From: JAGVJT01 sp964513205
GTDB taxonomy: Bacteria; Pseudomonadota; Gammaproteobacteria; Legionellales; Legionellaceae
Direction: 5' to 3'
NCBI GenBank assembly: GCA_964513205.1
Contig: CAZELP010000002.1
Location: 90,214-154,213, forward strand
Length of the DNA: 64,000 nt
The notes beneath the pieces were generated by a model that was not told the DNA's origin, did not search any database, and saw nothing but the letters and a program-made list of their open reading frames with translations. Positions 42,495 to 52,129 of this stretch are shown here, in pieces. Numbering within the stretch: the first letter of the stretch is position 1; the number at the start of each line of letters is the position of its first letter. The translations under genes and the position numbers were made by a program.

Positions 42495-43659
42495 CATGCT
42501 AAATACTTACCGAATGCATTTGAAACGTGAGCCGATCAAGGTGATCGTCATGACCATTTTATTGGTTTTAGCGGTCTTATTTTTGCAGCGATTTGTTTCA
42601 GGGATTGTACTTAAAAAAGAAACTAAAAAAGCAGCAGTTCCTGTTGTCAATGTGATTCACCCTATACGTACCTCAAAAGACATCCATGTTGTTATTCCTG
42701 GTAATGTGATGGCATGGCATGAGGCACCCATTTTTGCTCGTGCAAAAGGGTATCTCAAATATTGGAACGTTGATATCGGATATCGAGTAAAGCGTGGTGA
42801 TGTCTTGGCCGTGATTGAACGTCCTGAATTGGATGCGGCACTAGAAGAGGCTGAAGACTATCTGAATGTGATCGAAGCCCGTAGTAAACTTGCACAAATT
42901 ACTGCGAAACGCTGGGAGAATTTGGTCAAAACAGATTCGGTTTCAAAACAAGCCAATGACGATAAAAATTACTCAGCACAAGCTCAAACAGCCAATGTGA
43001 GCCGTGCGAAAGCCACAGTTGAGAAGCTTCGCGCTTTTGTCAGTTTCGAAGAGGTGGTCGCTCCTTTTGATGGCATTATTTCAAGACGAGAGACAGATAT
43101 TGGTGCGTTGATTAATATCGGAAGTCATCCAGCGCAAGAAAAACCACTTTTTCGTATTGTACAAACCAATCCACTGCGTTTGTATGTCAATATTCCTCAG
43201 ACATATGTGTCGTTGGTGACCCCCAATATGAGTGTGAATTTGCGTTTTGCAGAATATCCTGGACAACAATTTCATGGAAAGTTACTGAAAACTGCGGGAG
43301 CAATCGATCCCATGACGTTGACTTTGCAAGCAGAGTTTGAAGTGCAAAATAAAGAGGGCATCTTGTTACCAGGTGGCTATACCTCCGTTGATTTTATATT
43401 GCCGTCTTATCCACATGGTATGATTGTGCCCGTTAATGCGCTTTTGTTTCGCGCAGAGGGGCTACAAGTGGCGACCATCGATAAAGAACAGCGTATTCAT
43501 TTAAAAAGTGTTGAGGTGGGTACTGATTTTGGTAAGAGTATTCAAATAAACAACGGGCTCTCATCCGAGGATTTATTGGTATTAAATCCTTTTGATTCAA
43601 TTTTTGAAGGCCAAAAAGTAAATGTGCATCTCTTAGCCCTGGATAAAAAAGACTTATGA
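42487..43659 (+). CDS. RND efflux periplasmic adaptor
   Basis: This 390-residue membrane-fusion protein couples the RND pump to its outer-membrane channel. It has one N-terminal membrane helix (about residues 18-40, VIVMTILLVLAVLFLQRF), no lipobox, a split lipoyl domain (WNVDIGYRVKRGDVLAVIERPELDA, broken only by listing; then APFDGIISRRETDIGALINIG), a short coiled-coil hairpin and beta-barrel domains. ATG 42487 overlaps the RND stop. TTG 42484 and ATG 42496 are alternatives. It ends with ATGA overlapping the next gene. Confidence 0.92.
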   Translation: MNNMLNTYRMHLKREPIKVIVMTILLVLAVLFLQRFVSGIVLKKETKKAAVPVVNVIHPIRTSKDIHVVIPGNVMAWHEAPIFARAKGYLKYWNVDIGYRVKRGDVLAVIERPELDAALEEAEDYLNVIEARSKLAQITAKRWENLVKTDSVSKQANDDKNYSAQAQTANVSRAKATVEKLRAFVSFEEVVAPFDGIISRRETDIGALINIGSHPAQEKPLFRIVQTNPLRLYVNIPQTYVSLVTPNMSVNLRFAEYPGQQFHGKLLKTAGAIDPMTLTLQAEFEVQNKEGILLPGGYTSVDFILPSYPHGMIVPVNALLFRAEGLQVATIDKEQRIHLKSVEVGTDFGKSIQINNGLSSEDLLVLNPFDSIFEGQKVNVHLLALDKKDL

Positions 43660-45188
43660 AATGGACTCGTGTTGCGGTGTGGGTAGGCGCATCCTTGTTG
43701 GCAGGATGTTCTCTGGCGCCACCAGAAAAAAAACCGAGTATTGCTGTTGGAAAAACTTATCGTGAGTCGATTCCGTGGGTTTTAGCAAAACCAACATTGC
43801 CTCAAGCCATCAAAAACAGAATTTGGTGGCGTGTGTTTCAAGATGATACGCTGAATAAGCTCGAGCGTCATTTAACAGAGCATAATCCAAGTTTGAGTCT
43901 GGCCTATTCTCGTTTTCTTGAGTCAAAAGCGTTGGTTGAGGAAGCGGTTTCTCAAATGTATCCAACTGTATTGGCCAATGCGGGAGAGACACGCCAAGAA
44001 AACTCAAGAAATGTAGCAAACAGCTTTAACCAACGTATTTTCGAATTTAGTACCATCACACTCCAAGGTTATCTTTCTTATGAAATTGATGCGTGGGGTT
44101 CTGTGCGAAATGCAGTTTCTTCGAGCATTCATCAGTCTGCCGCCAGCCAATATGATTTAGCTGCCGTGGACCTGAGTTTGCACGCCATGTTAGCCAGTAC
44201 CTATTTTCAGCTTCGAGGCGCTGATGACATGCAAATCATGCTTGATAAAATGGTTGAAGCTTATCGTCATGCTTGGGTTTTGGTGCATCATTTACATCAA
44301 GGAGGCGCTCTTTCGGCATATGAAGAAGATCAAGCATTAAGTGCACTTGAAAAAGCAAAAGCAAAAGCGGTTCACATGCGTTTACAGCGAGCAAAATTGA
44401 GACATGCATTGGCACTTTTGGTTGGAGAAACGCCGGCCACGTTTAAGTTTCCGAAAAAAAGACCGCCCATCAGATTTGTTGCTGTGTCACCTGGTTTGCC
44501 ATCAACTTTACTTGAGCAACGTCCTGACGTGTCTGCTGCTTTGCAGCGTGTTTTTGCCGCAAATGCGAGTATCGGTGTTGCTCGTGCGGCTTTTTTACCG
44601 AATCTCACTTTGTCGAGCTTAGTGGGTGTACAAAGCATGGAGTACAATAAGTTATTCTCTCGACCGAGTTTAATTTGGGCATTAGGACCACCCGCTCAAT
44701 TGGCGTTGAATCCTCCGGAGTTTTCTCAGGTGATCTTCGACGGCTATTATTTACAAGGAAATTTAAGACGCGCTAAGGCGGCGTACTATGAAACAGTGAA
44801 TCAGTATCGTGAAGTTGTTTTGACTGCTTTTCAAGAGGTTGAAGACGGTCTTGTTGAAACATATCGACTAGATGAAGAGTCTGCTCGACAAAATTCTTCT
44901 ACAATCAAAGCGAATCAGGCGCTTTATCATGCCAAACAAAGAATGATACAAGGAATGGTCACTTATCTCCAAGTCGTTGATGTTGAGGTTGAAGCGTTAC
45001 AGCGTCAGTATGATTTGATTCAAATCAACACAGCCAGACAAGTTGCGAGTGTGTACTTGATTAAAGCATTAGGGGGAGGGTGGAAGCGTCCGCCTGTTGC
45101 ATCGAACCCAGACCCGATTCCAAGAATCCAATCAGAAAAACCCATCAAAATTCCTTTTGAGGATGCTCAAGCGGAGACGTTCAATTGA
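43656..45188 (+). CDS. RND efflux outer-membrane lipoprotein (NodT/OprM type)
   Basis: This is the outer-membrane channel of the second tripartite system. The 510-residue protein has a lipoprotein signal (GASLLAGC, Cys18, followed by SLAPP). The NodT family start follows (WWRVFQDDTLNKLERHLTEHNPSLSLAYSR), then YEIDAWGSVRNAV, the RPDVSAALQRVFAANASIGVARAAFLPN repeat, and VEDGLVETYRLDEES. It overlaps the adaptor by 4 bp. The C-terminus has an extra Pro-rich tail after ALGGGWKRP. Its last 22 bp are antisense to the hydrolase gene that ends the amide-ligase cassette. Confidence 0.92.
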   Translation: MKWTRVAVWVGASLLAGCSLAPPEKKPSIAVGKTYRESIPWVLAKPTLPQAIKNRIWWRVFQDDTLNKLERHLTEHNPSLSLAYSRFLESKALVEEAVSQMYPTVLANAGETRQENSRNVANSFNQRIFEFSTITLQGYLSYEIDAWGSVRNAVSSSIHQSAASQYDLAAVDLSLHAMLASTYFQLRGADDMQIMLDKMVEAYRHAWVLVHHLHQGGALSAYEEDQALSALEKAKAKAVHMRLQRAKLRHALALLVGETPATFKFPKKRPPIRFVAVSPGLPSTLLEQRPDVSAALQRVFAANASIGVARAAFLPNLTLSSLVGVQSMEYNKLFSRPSLIWALGPPAQLALNPPEFSQVIFDGYYLQGNLRRAKAAYYETVNQYREVVLTAFQEVEDGLVETYRLDEESARQNSSTIKANQALYHAKQRMIQGMVTYLQVVDVEVEALQRQYDLIQINTARQVASVYLIKALGGGWKRPPVASNPDPIPRIQSEKPIKIPFEDAQAETFN

Positions 45189-45880
45189 GTGAGCATTTCA
45201 GAAATGGCTTCGGTCAGCTGTTTCATTAAGGTTTGCTGTGAGTGTGGAGACTCCATTAACGCTTGATTCATTTCAATTTCAAGCCCAATGTAGTGTTGAC
45301 TGTCATAGCGTTTCCTTAAGGCGGTGGTGAAACCATCGCTTATTCCAAGATAGGGATAATTAAAGCGCACACGATAGTGAGGCGTTAGGTGAGCCAATCT
45401 ATTTTTTATATCGGCGGCGATATTTTTCTCAGAAATGCGTTTTGGATCATAGAGTAATCCAATCTCTGCTTCTCGTGTTTTTCCGTATAAAACAGGAGTG
45501 AAGGAGTGGAGAGATAAATGAAGGATGATTTGTTTGTCTTCGATCAGTTTGTCGATTTCTTCGATGACTGGTTGTCGAAACGGAATATAATATTGCTCAA
45601 GTAGATGTTGTTTTTTTTCAGGAGAGAGTGTTTGCGACCATTCTGAAAACGCACGATCATGAATTGCTGTGCGATTGCAGTCCACAAGTAATCTTGAAAC
45701 AAAAGCGCATTGATATAAATGACAAGACACATGTGTTGATAAGTAATCTGCAACCGTTTTTGCACCGATATCGACCGCCCGGTGCGTGTCTAATACTCCA
45801 GACATATCAGAAAAAAGTGCACAAAATTCTTCTGGAATAGTGTTGACTGCATGTTCACAAGTCAAGATAAGTGTGATCAT
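45167..45880 (-). CDS. N-formylglutamate amidohydrolase-family protein
   Basis: The 237-residue protein matches the FGase family (TCEHAVNTIP near the N-terminus, then DTHRAVDIGAKTVADYLS, VSRLLVDCNR, and HLSLHSFTPVL). The family cleaves N-formyl or N-acyl-glutamate and related amides with a bound zinc. Conserved acidic and histidine residues (EH, D-x-H, LHSF) are present. In this locus the gene is last of four and overlaps the GCS2 gene by 4 bp (ATGA), so it is unlikely to be a free-standing histidine-degradation enzyme; no hut genes are nearby. Its likely substrate is an amide made by the neighbouring ligases, which is inference. Confidence 0.83.
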   Translation of the reverse strand: MITLILTCEHAVNTIPEEFCALFSDMSGVLDTHRAVDIGAKTVADYLSTHVSCHLYQCAFVSRLLVDCNRTAIHDRAFSEWSQTLSPEKKQHLLEQYYIPFRQPVIEEIDKLIEDKQIILHLSLHSFTPVLYGKTREAEIGLLYDPKRISEKNIAADIKNRLAHLTPHYRVRFNYPYLGISDGFTTALRKRYDSQHYIGLEIEMNQALMESPHSQQTLMKQLTEAISEMLTQLNVSA

Positions 45881-47100
45881 GGTAAAAACAACCGGTTATG
45901 TTCTAAACATGGAATTAATGCTTGATACACTCGATGTAGGCTGCTTTGTGAGTAATCATGATGACAAGCCTTGATCAGCCGTTCACTTAAGTTTCCCCAT
46001 CGAAGTATTCCTTCCAGTGTCAGTTGTTCTGACGCTGAGAGTGTATGGCTGACTCGCTCTATCAACTGTGACCACACTTCTTTTAAATGCATGCGTCTTT
46101 TAGGGAGTTGATACGCATCTTGGATATGACCATCATCCAATGTTGCAAGGAAGCCTTTCGATAGCGTTTCATCATACATTGCTTTGAGCGAGCGAGTATC
46201 CACATTGGGTGGATGAGGGTAATATCCGCTGTCGCACCAACTTTTTAAAATAGCCTGTATGAGTTTGGCAAGCGTGACATCGGCTTCTGGGCATTCTTGT
46301 GAGTCAATGATGCGAATCTCAATCGCTCCATCATCAAATTTAGGAATGGCACCTCTTGAGTTCAACCATGTTTCTTGAAGAACGCCTTCTGTATCAAAAG
46401 GTGCAATTTGAGCATACATCGGTTTTAAAATATGTGCTCGGTAATCTGATTCAGTTTTAACATATTCAGGAATCACAAGCCCTGTAATAGAGGGTATTTT
46501 TTGTTGATTTTTTTCATAAAAAGTGAGCCTGGTATCAAGGAAATCGGTACGTTTCCCATCTAAAAAAGGGCTGCTGGCGGCAATTGCAGGAAGAAGCGGA
46601 AGCAATAATCGAATCGTGTTATGTAATGCACAAAACTCTTCGTCGTTTGTAAAGGGGAGATTTAAATGCATGCTTTGAAGATTTGCCCAACCATGACCTT
46701 TGCAGTCAAATATTTTATCGTATTGCTCATATATTTTTTTGTTGCCGTGTGGCCATCGTTGTGTTTGAGTATGTGGATCCATCCACGGATGTGCTGCACT
46801 TGGGAGTAAAGACAGTCCTTGTGGCTTTAAAATAGATTGAAGCTTTTGAATTGCTTCGTGAAAATAGGATGCAATGGGCTCTTCCCGTGAGCAAGGACCA
46901 TCATTTTTAAGTTCGAGCACATGCAGTACAAGTTCATTGCTTGCTGCAATTTTACCAATGCTGATTTCGTTGACGAGCTGACCGGCTAAATGTTCGAGAA
47001 TGCGATCGCTTCGAGGTTGAATCTCAAGCGTTTCGCTGTCTACAATCATGTATTCAATTTCAATGCCAAGTACAGAAAAAATAGGATATTTTCTAGACAT
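45877..47100 (-). CDS. GCS2-type glutamate-cysteine ligase / carboxylate-amine ligase
   Basis: The 407-residue protein belongs to the glutamate-cysteine ligase family 2 group (YbdK/EgtA-like, ATP-dependent carboxylate-amine ligases). Its N-terminus has LGIEIEYMIVD, an ATP/Mg-binding acidic motif. Later come HPWMDPHTQTQRW, SMHLNLPF, and RIIDSQECPEADVTLAKLIQAIL. The start is ATG 47100, nine bases after AGGA; an ATG six bases earlier is possible, and the open frame extends further. It overlaps the RLAN ligase gene by 8 bp and the FGase-like gene by 4 bp. These enzymes join a glutamate-like carboxylate to an amine; the actual substrates here are unknown. Confidence 0.85.
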   Translation of the reverse strand: MSRKYPIFSVLGIEIEYMIVDSETLEIQPRSDRILEHLAGQLVNEISIGKIAASNELVLHVLELKNDGPCSREEPIASYFHEAIQKLQSILKPQGLSLLPSAAHPWMDPHTQTQRWPHGNKKIYEQYDKIFDCKGHGWANLQSMHLNLPFTNDEEFCALHNTIRLLLPLLPAIAASSPFLDGKRTDFLDTRLTFYEKNQQKIPSITGLVIPEYVKTESDYRAHILKPMYAQIAPFDTEGVLQETWLNSRGAIPKFDDGAIEIRIIDSQECPEADVTLAKLIQAILKSWCDSGYYPHPPNVDTRSLKAMYDETLSKGFLATLDDGHIQDAYQLPKRRMHLKEVWSQLIERVSHTLSASEQLTLEGILRWGNLSERLIKACHHDYSQSSLHRVYQALIPCLEHNRLFLP

Positions 47101-48544
47101 AACCATGTTTCCTTCGGATGCGTTGTAGGAAAACAGACATGATGTCATGATAAAGTTGTGGACCTAAAACGAGATCTTCCACTTGAGAATCCACATTGGG
47201 ATTATCGTTGACCTCAATCACATAATGCTTGTCCCCTTGACTTTTTATATCAACTCCATAAAGTCCATCACCAATCAATCGTGTTGCCTTGAGCGCTGTT
47301 TTGATAACGCCTTCCGGTACCTGATCGAGAGGGATGGTATCAAACTCACCTTCTGTTTCTTGTGTTGAACTCCAATTGTAAATTTGCCAATGATCTTTTG
47401 CCATGTAATAGCGGCAAGCAAACAGTGGTTTGTGATCAATGATTCCAATTCGCCAATCAAATTCTGTTGGGATAAAAGGCTGAACTAAAATCAAATCTGA
47501 TGTTTTAAAAAACTGTGTCAGTGCTTTTTGCAATGACTTCATGTCATCCAGTTTGATGACGCCATGAGAGAATGCACTATCTGGTTTTTTAAGGACACAA
47601 GGAAATGTAATGGGAGGGATGACCGGATCATATTTGCTGATGAAAGTTGTTTCTGGTGTGAGTATTTGGTGGCTTCTCATCAATTCTGCTAGATAAACTT
47701 TGTTGGTACATTTGACGATAGATTGAGGATCATCAATCACAATCAAATTTTCTTGAAGTGCGCGGCGAGCAAAGCGATATGTATAGTGGTCAACTGATGT
47801 GGTGGCGCGAATAAATAAAGCATCGTATTCACCAATTGATTTTGAATCATTTTTATCGATTAAATCTACATGCAGTCCCATTGATTCACCTGCTTCGATA
47901 AAATAGTCTAGCGCTTTTTTATCAGAGGGGGCATTGAGTTCGCCAGGATCGACCAGTATAGCCAGATCGTGAAATCGCTGTTTTTTCTTTCTTTGATGAA
48001 ATCGTTTTTTGCCAAGATAACTTTCTGCTGCTTGTTGCATAAAAGAAACATGCGCTTCTGGAATATCTTTCGGCTCAAGAATTTGAACTTTTTTAATGCT
48101 CCATGTTTTCTTTTTTTCAAATAAAATGCGTATCAGCGGTAGCGGAAAAAGTCCATGTAATTTTTTAGCCAGTCCCTGGTGAGATTTTGCCATATTTTGA
48201 CCAAAATAAAGACTAAAAACAAACTCATCACCTTTGATGTCTTTTAGGTTATGCTGAATTTCTTCATCAATTTCATTTGATATTTGTCGTGATAAAGTTG
48301 CATTTAACACATCTTGTATGTTGAGCACGGAAGGGAGTGCTCGATGATCACGTGCTTGAGCCAACAAGGATACATAATAGCCAATGGTTTGATATTGGTA
48401 AGATGTGCATAAATTGATAACACGCAGTGCTCGTGTTTCAAGAAAAATCGCATCGGATAAGTATTTTGAAGCATGTATGATAGGGGCAATTGGCGTTAAA
48501 AATGCCCAAGTTTCCGTATCATCCGTGACGATAATTGTTTCCAT
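47093..48544 (-). CDS. ATP-grasp amide ligase with N-terminal RLAN-type domain
   Basis: The 483-residue protein has an N-terminal domain (about residues 1-130) with VINLCTSYQYQTIGYYVSLLAQARDH, the mark of the RLAN domain known from RimK-like ligases of uncertain role; the motif is given in one piece only as key positions INLC, GYYVSLLA and RDH. A linker region (about 130-230) precedes an ATP-grasp domain (about 270-475): FPCVLKKPDSAFSHGV binds ATP, DWRIGIID and GLYGVDIK line the active site, and YVIEVNDNPN supplies metal ligands. Members ligate a carboxylate to an amine through an acyl phosphate. ATG 48544 has AGGA six bases upstream. It overlaps the C39-like gene by 26 bp. Confidence 0.88.
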   Translation of the reverse strand: METIIVTDDTETWAFLTPIAPIIHASKYLSDAIFLETRALRVINLCTSYQYQTIGYYVSLLAQARDHRALPSVLNIQDVLNATLSRQISNEIDEEIQHNLKDIKGDEFVFSLYFGQNMAKSHQGLAKKLHGLFPLPLIRILFEKKKTWSIKKVQILEPKDIPEAHVSFMQQAAESYLGKKRFHQRKKKQRFHDLAILVDPGELNAPSDKKALDYFIEAGESMGLHVDLIDKNDSKSIGEYDALFIRATTSVDHYTYRFARRALQENLIVIDDPQSIVKCTNKVYLAELMRSHQILTPETTFISKYDPVIPPITFPCVLKKPDSAFSHGVIKLDDMKSLQKALTQFFKTSDLILVQPFIPTEFDWRIGIIDHKPLFACRYYMAKDHWQIYNWSSTQETEGEFDTIPLDQVPEGVIKTALKATRLIGDGLYGVDIKSQGDKHYVIEVNDNPNVDSQVEDLVLGPQLYHDIMSVFLQRIRRKHGYV

Positions 48545-49262
48545 TGCTGTCCTTTGGTTCAATGATAAGTAAATTTGCGTCGTATGTTAAAACACCAAGC
48601 ATAATGGCATTGATTAGACGGTGGACTCCCACCTTGTAGTAATTGTTCGATGATAAAGGGTTTTGTCGTGCGGGATCTGCAATGACAACACGTCTGTGCT
48701 CATCGTCATAACCACATAACACAACAAAATGTCCGCATGGTGTCCCGTGTATGTCATCGTAAATTGACTGGCCAGTCTCGGTGTAGTGCTCTCTTGGGCA
48801 ACGATAAAGATAAGTCACGCTAAGACCTGTCATAATCGGGATGTTTCTATCAAAATAATGTTTTAATAATGGTGCATTTAATGTTCTAAATTTAATGTTT
48901 CCTCCGGCAGCGAGATATCGCTGATACGCATGATTGAGCTGCGCCTGACCTTCTGTTTGTTTTTTTGTCTGAGATTGGATATGAAGTTTTTCTTGCAACT
49001 CTTTTCTCGCGTGGCCTGATGCCTTAAACCATGTCGGGTCAAAAATATCGACGTTATTGATGTAAATTGTGGTCTGGAATCCATTTTTTAGCGCATCTAA
49101 TCCCAAAAAAGGTGCAAGAGTCCCGCCTGAGACTGATCGTTCTACTTGACTAATGACTTTTTCTAATGAAACCTCGTGATTAAAATGGCTATAAATGGCG
49201 TGTAGACACGTTGGGCCACAAGTTTCGTCATTCGGTTGGTTTTGTATGGTGAGGTTGATCAT
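48519..49262 (-). CDS. C39-like cysteine peptidase
   Basis: The 247-residue protein has a papain-like C39 fold: QPNDETCGPTCLHAIYSHF near residues 9-27 with the nucleophile cysteine in DETCGPTC, and the histidine in GTPCGHFVVLCGYDDEHRRVVIADP (given as key segments CGHFVVLCGY and VVIADP). A Gln precedes the cysteine as in peptidases. There is no signal peptide or ABC transporter domain, so it is a cytoplasmic stand-alone enzyme rather than a bacteriocin leader processor. The TTG at 49271 is open, but ATG 49262 is preferred. It is first in the four-gene unit and overlaps the RLAN ligase. It may trim or condition a peptide substrate for ligation, which is inference. Confidence 0.83.
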   Translation of the reverse strand: MINLTIQNQPNDETCGPTCLHAIYSHFNHEVSLEKVISQVERSVSGGTLAPFLGLDALKNGFQTTIYINNVDIFDPTWFKASGHARKELQEKLHIQSQTKKQTEGQAQLNHAYQRYLAAGGNIKFRTLNAPLLKHYFDRNIPIMTGLSVTYLYRCPREHYTETGQSIYDDIHGTPCGHFVVLCGYDDEHRRVVIADPARQNPLSSNNYYKVGVHRLINAIMLGVLTYDANLLIIEPKDSNGNNYRHG

Positions 49263-49291
49263 CGTCTTCAAACATGTTAGAACCCTTTTCT

Positions 49292-49320
49292 AAGTTAGTG
49301 CTCACATGCGCATTTGTCAA
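49292..49320 (-). promoter_or_regulatory. Promoter for the peptidase-ligase cassette
   Basis: On the minus strand a perfect -35 TTGACA (49315-49320) and -10 TAACTT (49292-49297) are 17 bp apart. This sits 30 bp before the C39-like start and would drive the four-gene cassette separately from uvrA. Confidence 0.65.
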
Positions 49321-49343
49321 TAACATCTCTTTCGAGGTTCACT

Positions 49344-52121
49344 TTGGATATCAAAATTCGTGGTGCAAGAACGCATAATTTAAAAAACATTCAGGTCGAT
49401 ATCCCTCGTGATCGATTGACTGTCATTACCGGTCTATCCGGCTCTGGTAAATCATCTTTGGCATTCGACACACTCTATGCAGAAGGCCAGAGGCGCTATG
49501 TTGAGTCGTTGTCTGCTTATGCAAGACAGTTTTTATCAATGATGGAAAAACCTGATGTTGATACCATCGAAGGATTGTCTCCGGCGATTGCAATAGAGCA
49601 AAAAGCAACGTCTCACAATCCGCGCTCGACGGTGGGTACGACAACAGAAATTTATGATTATCTTCGATTGCTTTTTGCGCGTGTAGGGGAACCTTATTGT
49701 CCAACACATCATGTGCATTTGCATGCTCAAACAGTGAGTCAAATGGTTGATCAAGTGATGGCAATGCCTACAGAGTCACGCATCATGATTTTAGCGCCTT
49801 GTGTTCGAGATCGAAAAGGTGAGCATTCCCAACTGTTCCAGCAATTGCAATCTCAAGGTTATGTTCGAGTTCGCGTTGATGGTCAACTTTATGAAATAGA
49901 AGAACCTCCTAGTTTAAATCGTAAACAAAAACACAGCATAGAAGTTGTTGTGGATCGGTTGGTGATCCGTGAAGGGGTTGAAACCAGATTGAGTGAGTCG
50001 TTTGAAAACGCACTTCGTGTTGGAGAGGGGCTGGCAATTGTGGCTTCAATGGATGGTCTCTTTCAAGATGTACTTTTCTCATCGACTTTCTCTTGTCCTG
50101 AATGTGGTTACTGTCTAAGCGAGCTTGAGCCCAGACTGTTTTCTTTTAACAATCCAGCTGGAGCTTGTGCGAAATGTGATGGGCTTGGGGTTGAGACATT
50201 TTTTGATCGTTCTCGAGTGGTACGCGATGATCGACTGAGTTTGTCTGCTGGCGCAATTGTGGGTTGGGATAAACACACGACTTACTATTTCAAACTGCTT
50301 GAGCGTGTTGCTGCTGCATATGAGTTTTCTGTGGATACTCCATTTTGTGAGTTGTCCTTGGAGCAACAAGAAGCTGTTTTATATGGTGTGCCTTCAGTTC
50401 GTTTTGAGGGCATTATTCCAAACATGGAACGTCGTTATCGCGATTCTGATTCTTTGAGCATGAAGGAGCATTTGTCTCAGTATTTGTCTTCTCGTCCTTG
50501 TCCGCATTGTGAGGGATCTCGTTTGAAAGAGGCGGCTCGATTCGTGTTTGTACAAGGAAAATCTTTATCTGAATTGGTTGCCTACTCGATTGATGAGGCG
50601 CATGACTTTTTTAGTCAACTCACACTATCCGGTCACAAGCAGGCAATCGCACAAAAAATCACACAGGAAATTTTGGCTCGATTGCGTTTTTTAATTGATG
50701 TGGGGCTAGAGTATCTCAGCTTATCGAGACCTTCTGAAACGCTTTCGGGGGGAGAGGCTCAACGCATCCGTTTGGCTAGCCAAATTGGCTCTGGTTTGGT
50801 TGGGGTGATGTATGTTCTAGATGAGCCTTCGATTGGTTTGCATCAACGCGATAATGCGCGTCTTTTGCAAACTTTGACACGACTTCGAGATTTAGGGAAT
50901 ACGGTCATTGTGGTTGAACATGATGAAGATGCAATTATGCTGGCTGATTATGTCATCGACGTTGGACCGGGTGCCGGTGTGCATGGAGGGGAAATTGTTG
51001 CGTCAGGTTCTCCCCAGTCTGTCATGGAAAATCCACATTCATTGACAGGGCAATATTTATCCAAAAAAGTCATGATTGAAGTGCCTTCTACTCGAGTGCC
51101 ATACGATAAAAATCGTGAAATTTTCTTGAAAGGTGTGCATTGTAACAATCTTCGCAATGTAGAAGTGGCAATTCCAGTAGGATTATTCACTTGCGTGACA
51201 GGGGTCTCTGGATCTGGGAAATCTAGTCTAATTAATGATACCTTATTTCCTTTGGCCAGCACGTTGCTTAATCGAGCTAGATTACATTTGGCCGGACAAG
51301 TTGAAGATGTCAGTGGATTTCATTGGTGTGATAAAGTGATCGACATCGATCAAAGTCCAATTGGACGTACCCCTCGATCGAATCCTGCCACTTACACTGG
51401 GCTTTTTACGCCTATCCGAGAGTTGTTTTCCGGGACGCCTGAAGCGCGTGCACGAGGCTACCAACCTGGTCGATTTAGTTTTAATGTCAAAGGCGGGCGT
51501 TGTGAAGCATGCCAAGGCGATGGACTGATTAAAGTTGAAATGCATTTTTTACCTGATATGTATGTCACTTGTGATGTTTGTAAAGGGCAGCGTTATAATC
51601 GTGAGACCCTGGAAATCCGCTATAAGGGTAAAACAATTCATGAAGTTTTAGAAATGACGGTGGAAGAAGCATTGTCATTTTTCTCTGCAGTGCCATCTTT
51701 GTCGCGAAAATGTCAAACGCTGTTGGACGTGGGGTTGTCTTATATTCGTATTGGACAGAGCGCAACAACACTGTCTGGTGGAGAAGCTCAACGCATCAAG
51801 CTTGCTCGTGAACTTTCAAAACGGGATACAGGCAAAACATTGTATATTTTAGATGAGCCTACCACAGGACTGCATTTTCATGATACGAAACAGTTACTTG
51901 AGGTATTATTTCGCCTGAGAGAAAAAGGAAACACGATTGTTGTGATTGAACATAATCTTGATGTCATTAAAACGGCTGATTGGATCATTGACTTGGGGCC
52001 TGAAGGTGGTAGTCGTGGTGGAAAAATCGTCGCGTGTGGCACACCTGAATCAGTTGCAGAAGTTGAAGCCTCGCACACGGGAAGATTCTTGAGGCCTTTG
52101 CTTGGGCACCAGCCTAATTAA
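49344..52121 (+). CDS. uvrA: Excinuclease ABC subunit A
   Basis: UvrA recognises damaged DNA and loads UvrB for nucleotide excision repair. The product has about 925 residues, with two ABC modules. Walker A motifs are GLSGSGKSS and GVSGSGKSS, signatures LSGGEAQRIRLA and LSGGEAQRIKLA, and Walker B motifs YVLDEPSIGL and YILDEPTTGL. Zinc modules CPECGYC and CEACQGDG-C-CDVC are present. The start is TTG 49344, six bases after GAGG, giving the family MDIKIRGARTHNLKN. An upstream TTG (49314) is less likely. No LexA-type box is visible in the 72 bp before it. Confidence 0.97.
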   Translation: MDIKIRGARTHNLKNIQVDIPRDRLTVITGLSGSGKSSLAFDTLYAEGQRRYVESLSAYARQFLSMMEKPDVDTIEGLSPAIAIEQKATSHNPRSTVGTTTEIYDYLRLLFARVGEPYCPTHHVHLHAQTVSQMVDQVMAMPTESRIMILAPCVRDRKGEHSQLFQQLQSQGYVRVRVDGQLYEIEEPPSLNRKQKHSIEVVVDRLVIREGVETRLSESFENALRVGEGLAIVASMDGLFQDVLFSSTFSCPECGYCLSELEPRLFSFNNPAGACAKCDGLGVETFFDRSRVVRDDRLSLSAGAIVGWDKHTTYYFKLLERVAAAYEFSVDTPFCELSLEQQEAVLYGVPSVRFEGIIPNMERRYRDSDSLSMKEHLSQYLSSRPCPHCEGSRLKEAARFVFVQGKSLSELVAYSIDEAHDFFSQLTLSGHKQAIAQKITQEILARLRFLIDVGLEYLSLSRPSETLSGGEAQRIRLASQIGSGLVGVMYVLDEPSIGLHQRDNARLLQTLTRLRDLGNTVIVVEHDEDAIMLADYVIDVGPGAGVHGGEIVASGSPQSVMENPHSLTGQYLSKKVMIEVPSTRVPYDKNREIFLKGVHCNNLRNVEVAIPVGLFTCVTGVSGSGKSSLINDTLFPLASTLLNRARLHLAGQVEDVSGFHWCDKVIDIDQSPIGRTPRSNPATYTGLFTPIRELFSGTPEARARGYQPGRFSFNVKGGRCEACQGDGLIKVEMHFLPDMYVTCDVCKGQRYNRETLEIRYKGKTIHEVLEMTVEEALSFFSAVPSLSRKCQTLLDVGLSYIRIGQSATTLSGGEAQRIKLARELSKRDTGKTLYILDEPTTGLHFHDTKQLLEVLFRLREKGNTIVVIEHNLDVIKTADWIIDLGPEGGSRGGKIVACGTPESVAEVEASHTGRFLRPLLGHQPN

Positions 52122-52129
52122 AGGCGACG

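Noticed and set aside
49272..49343. LexA/SOS box before uvrA
   Set aside because: No CTG-N10-CAG or similar palindrome was found in the gap.
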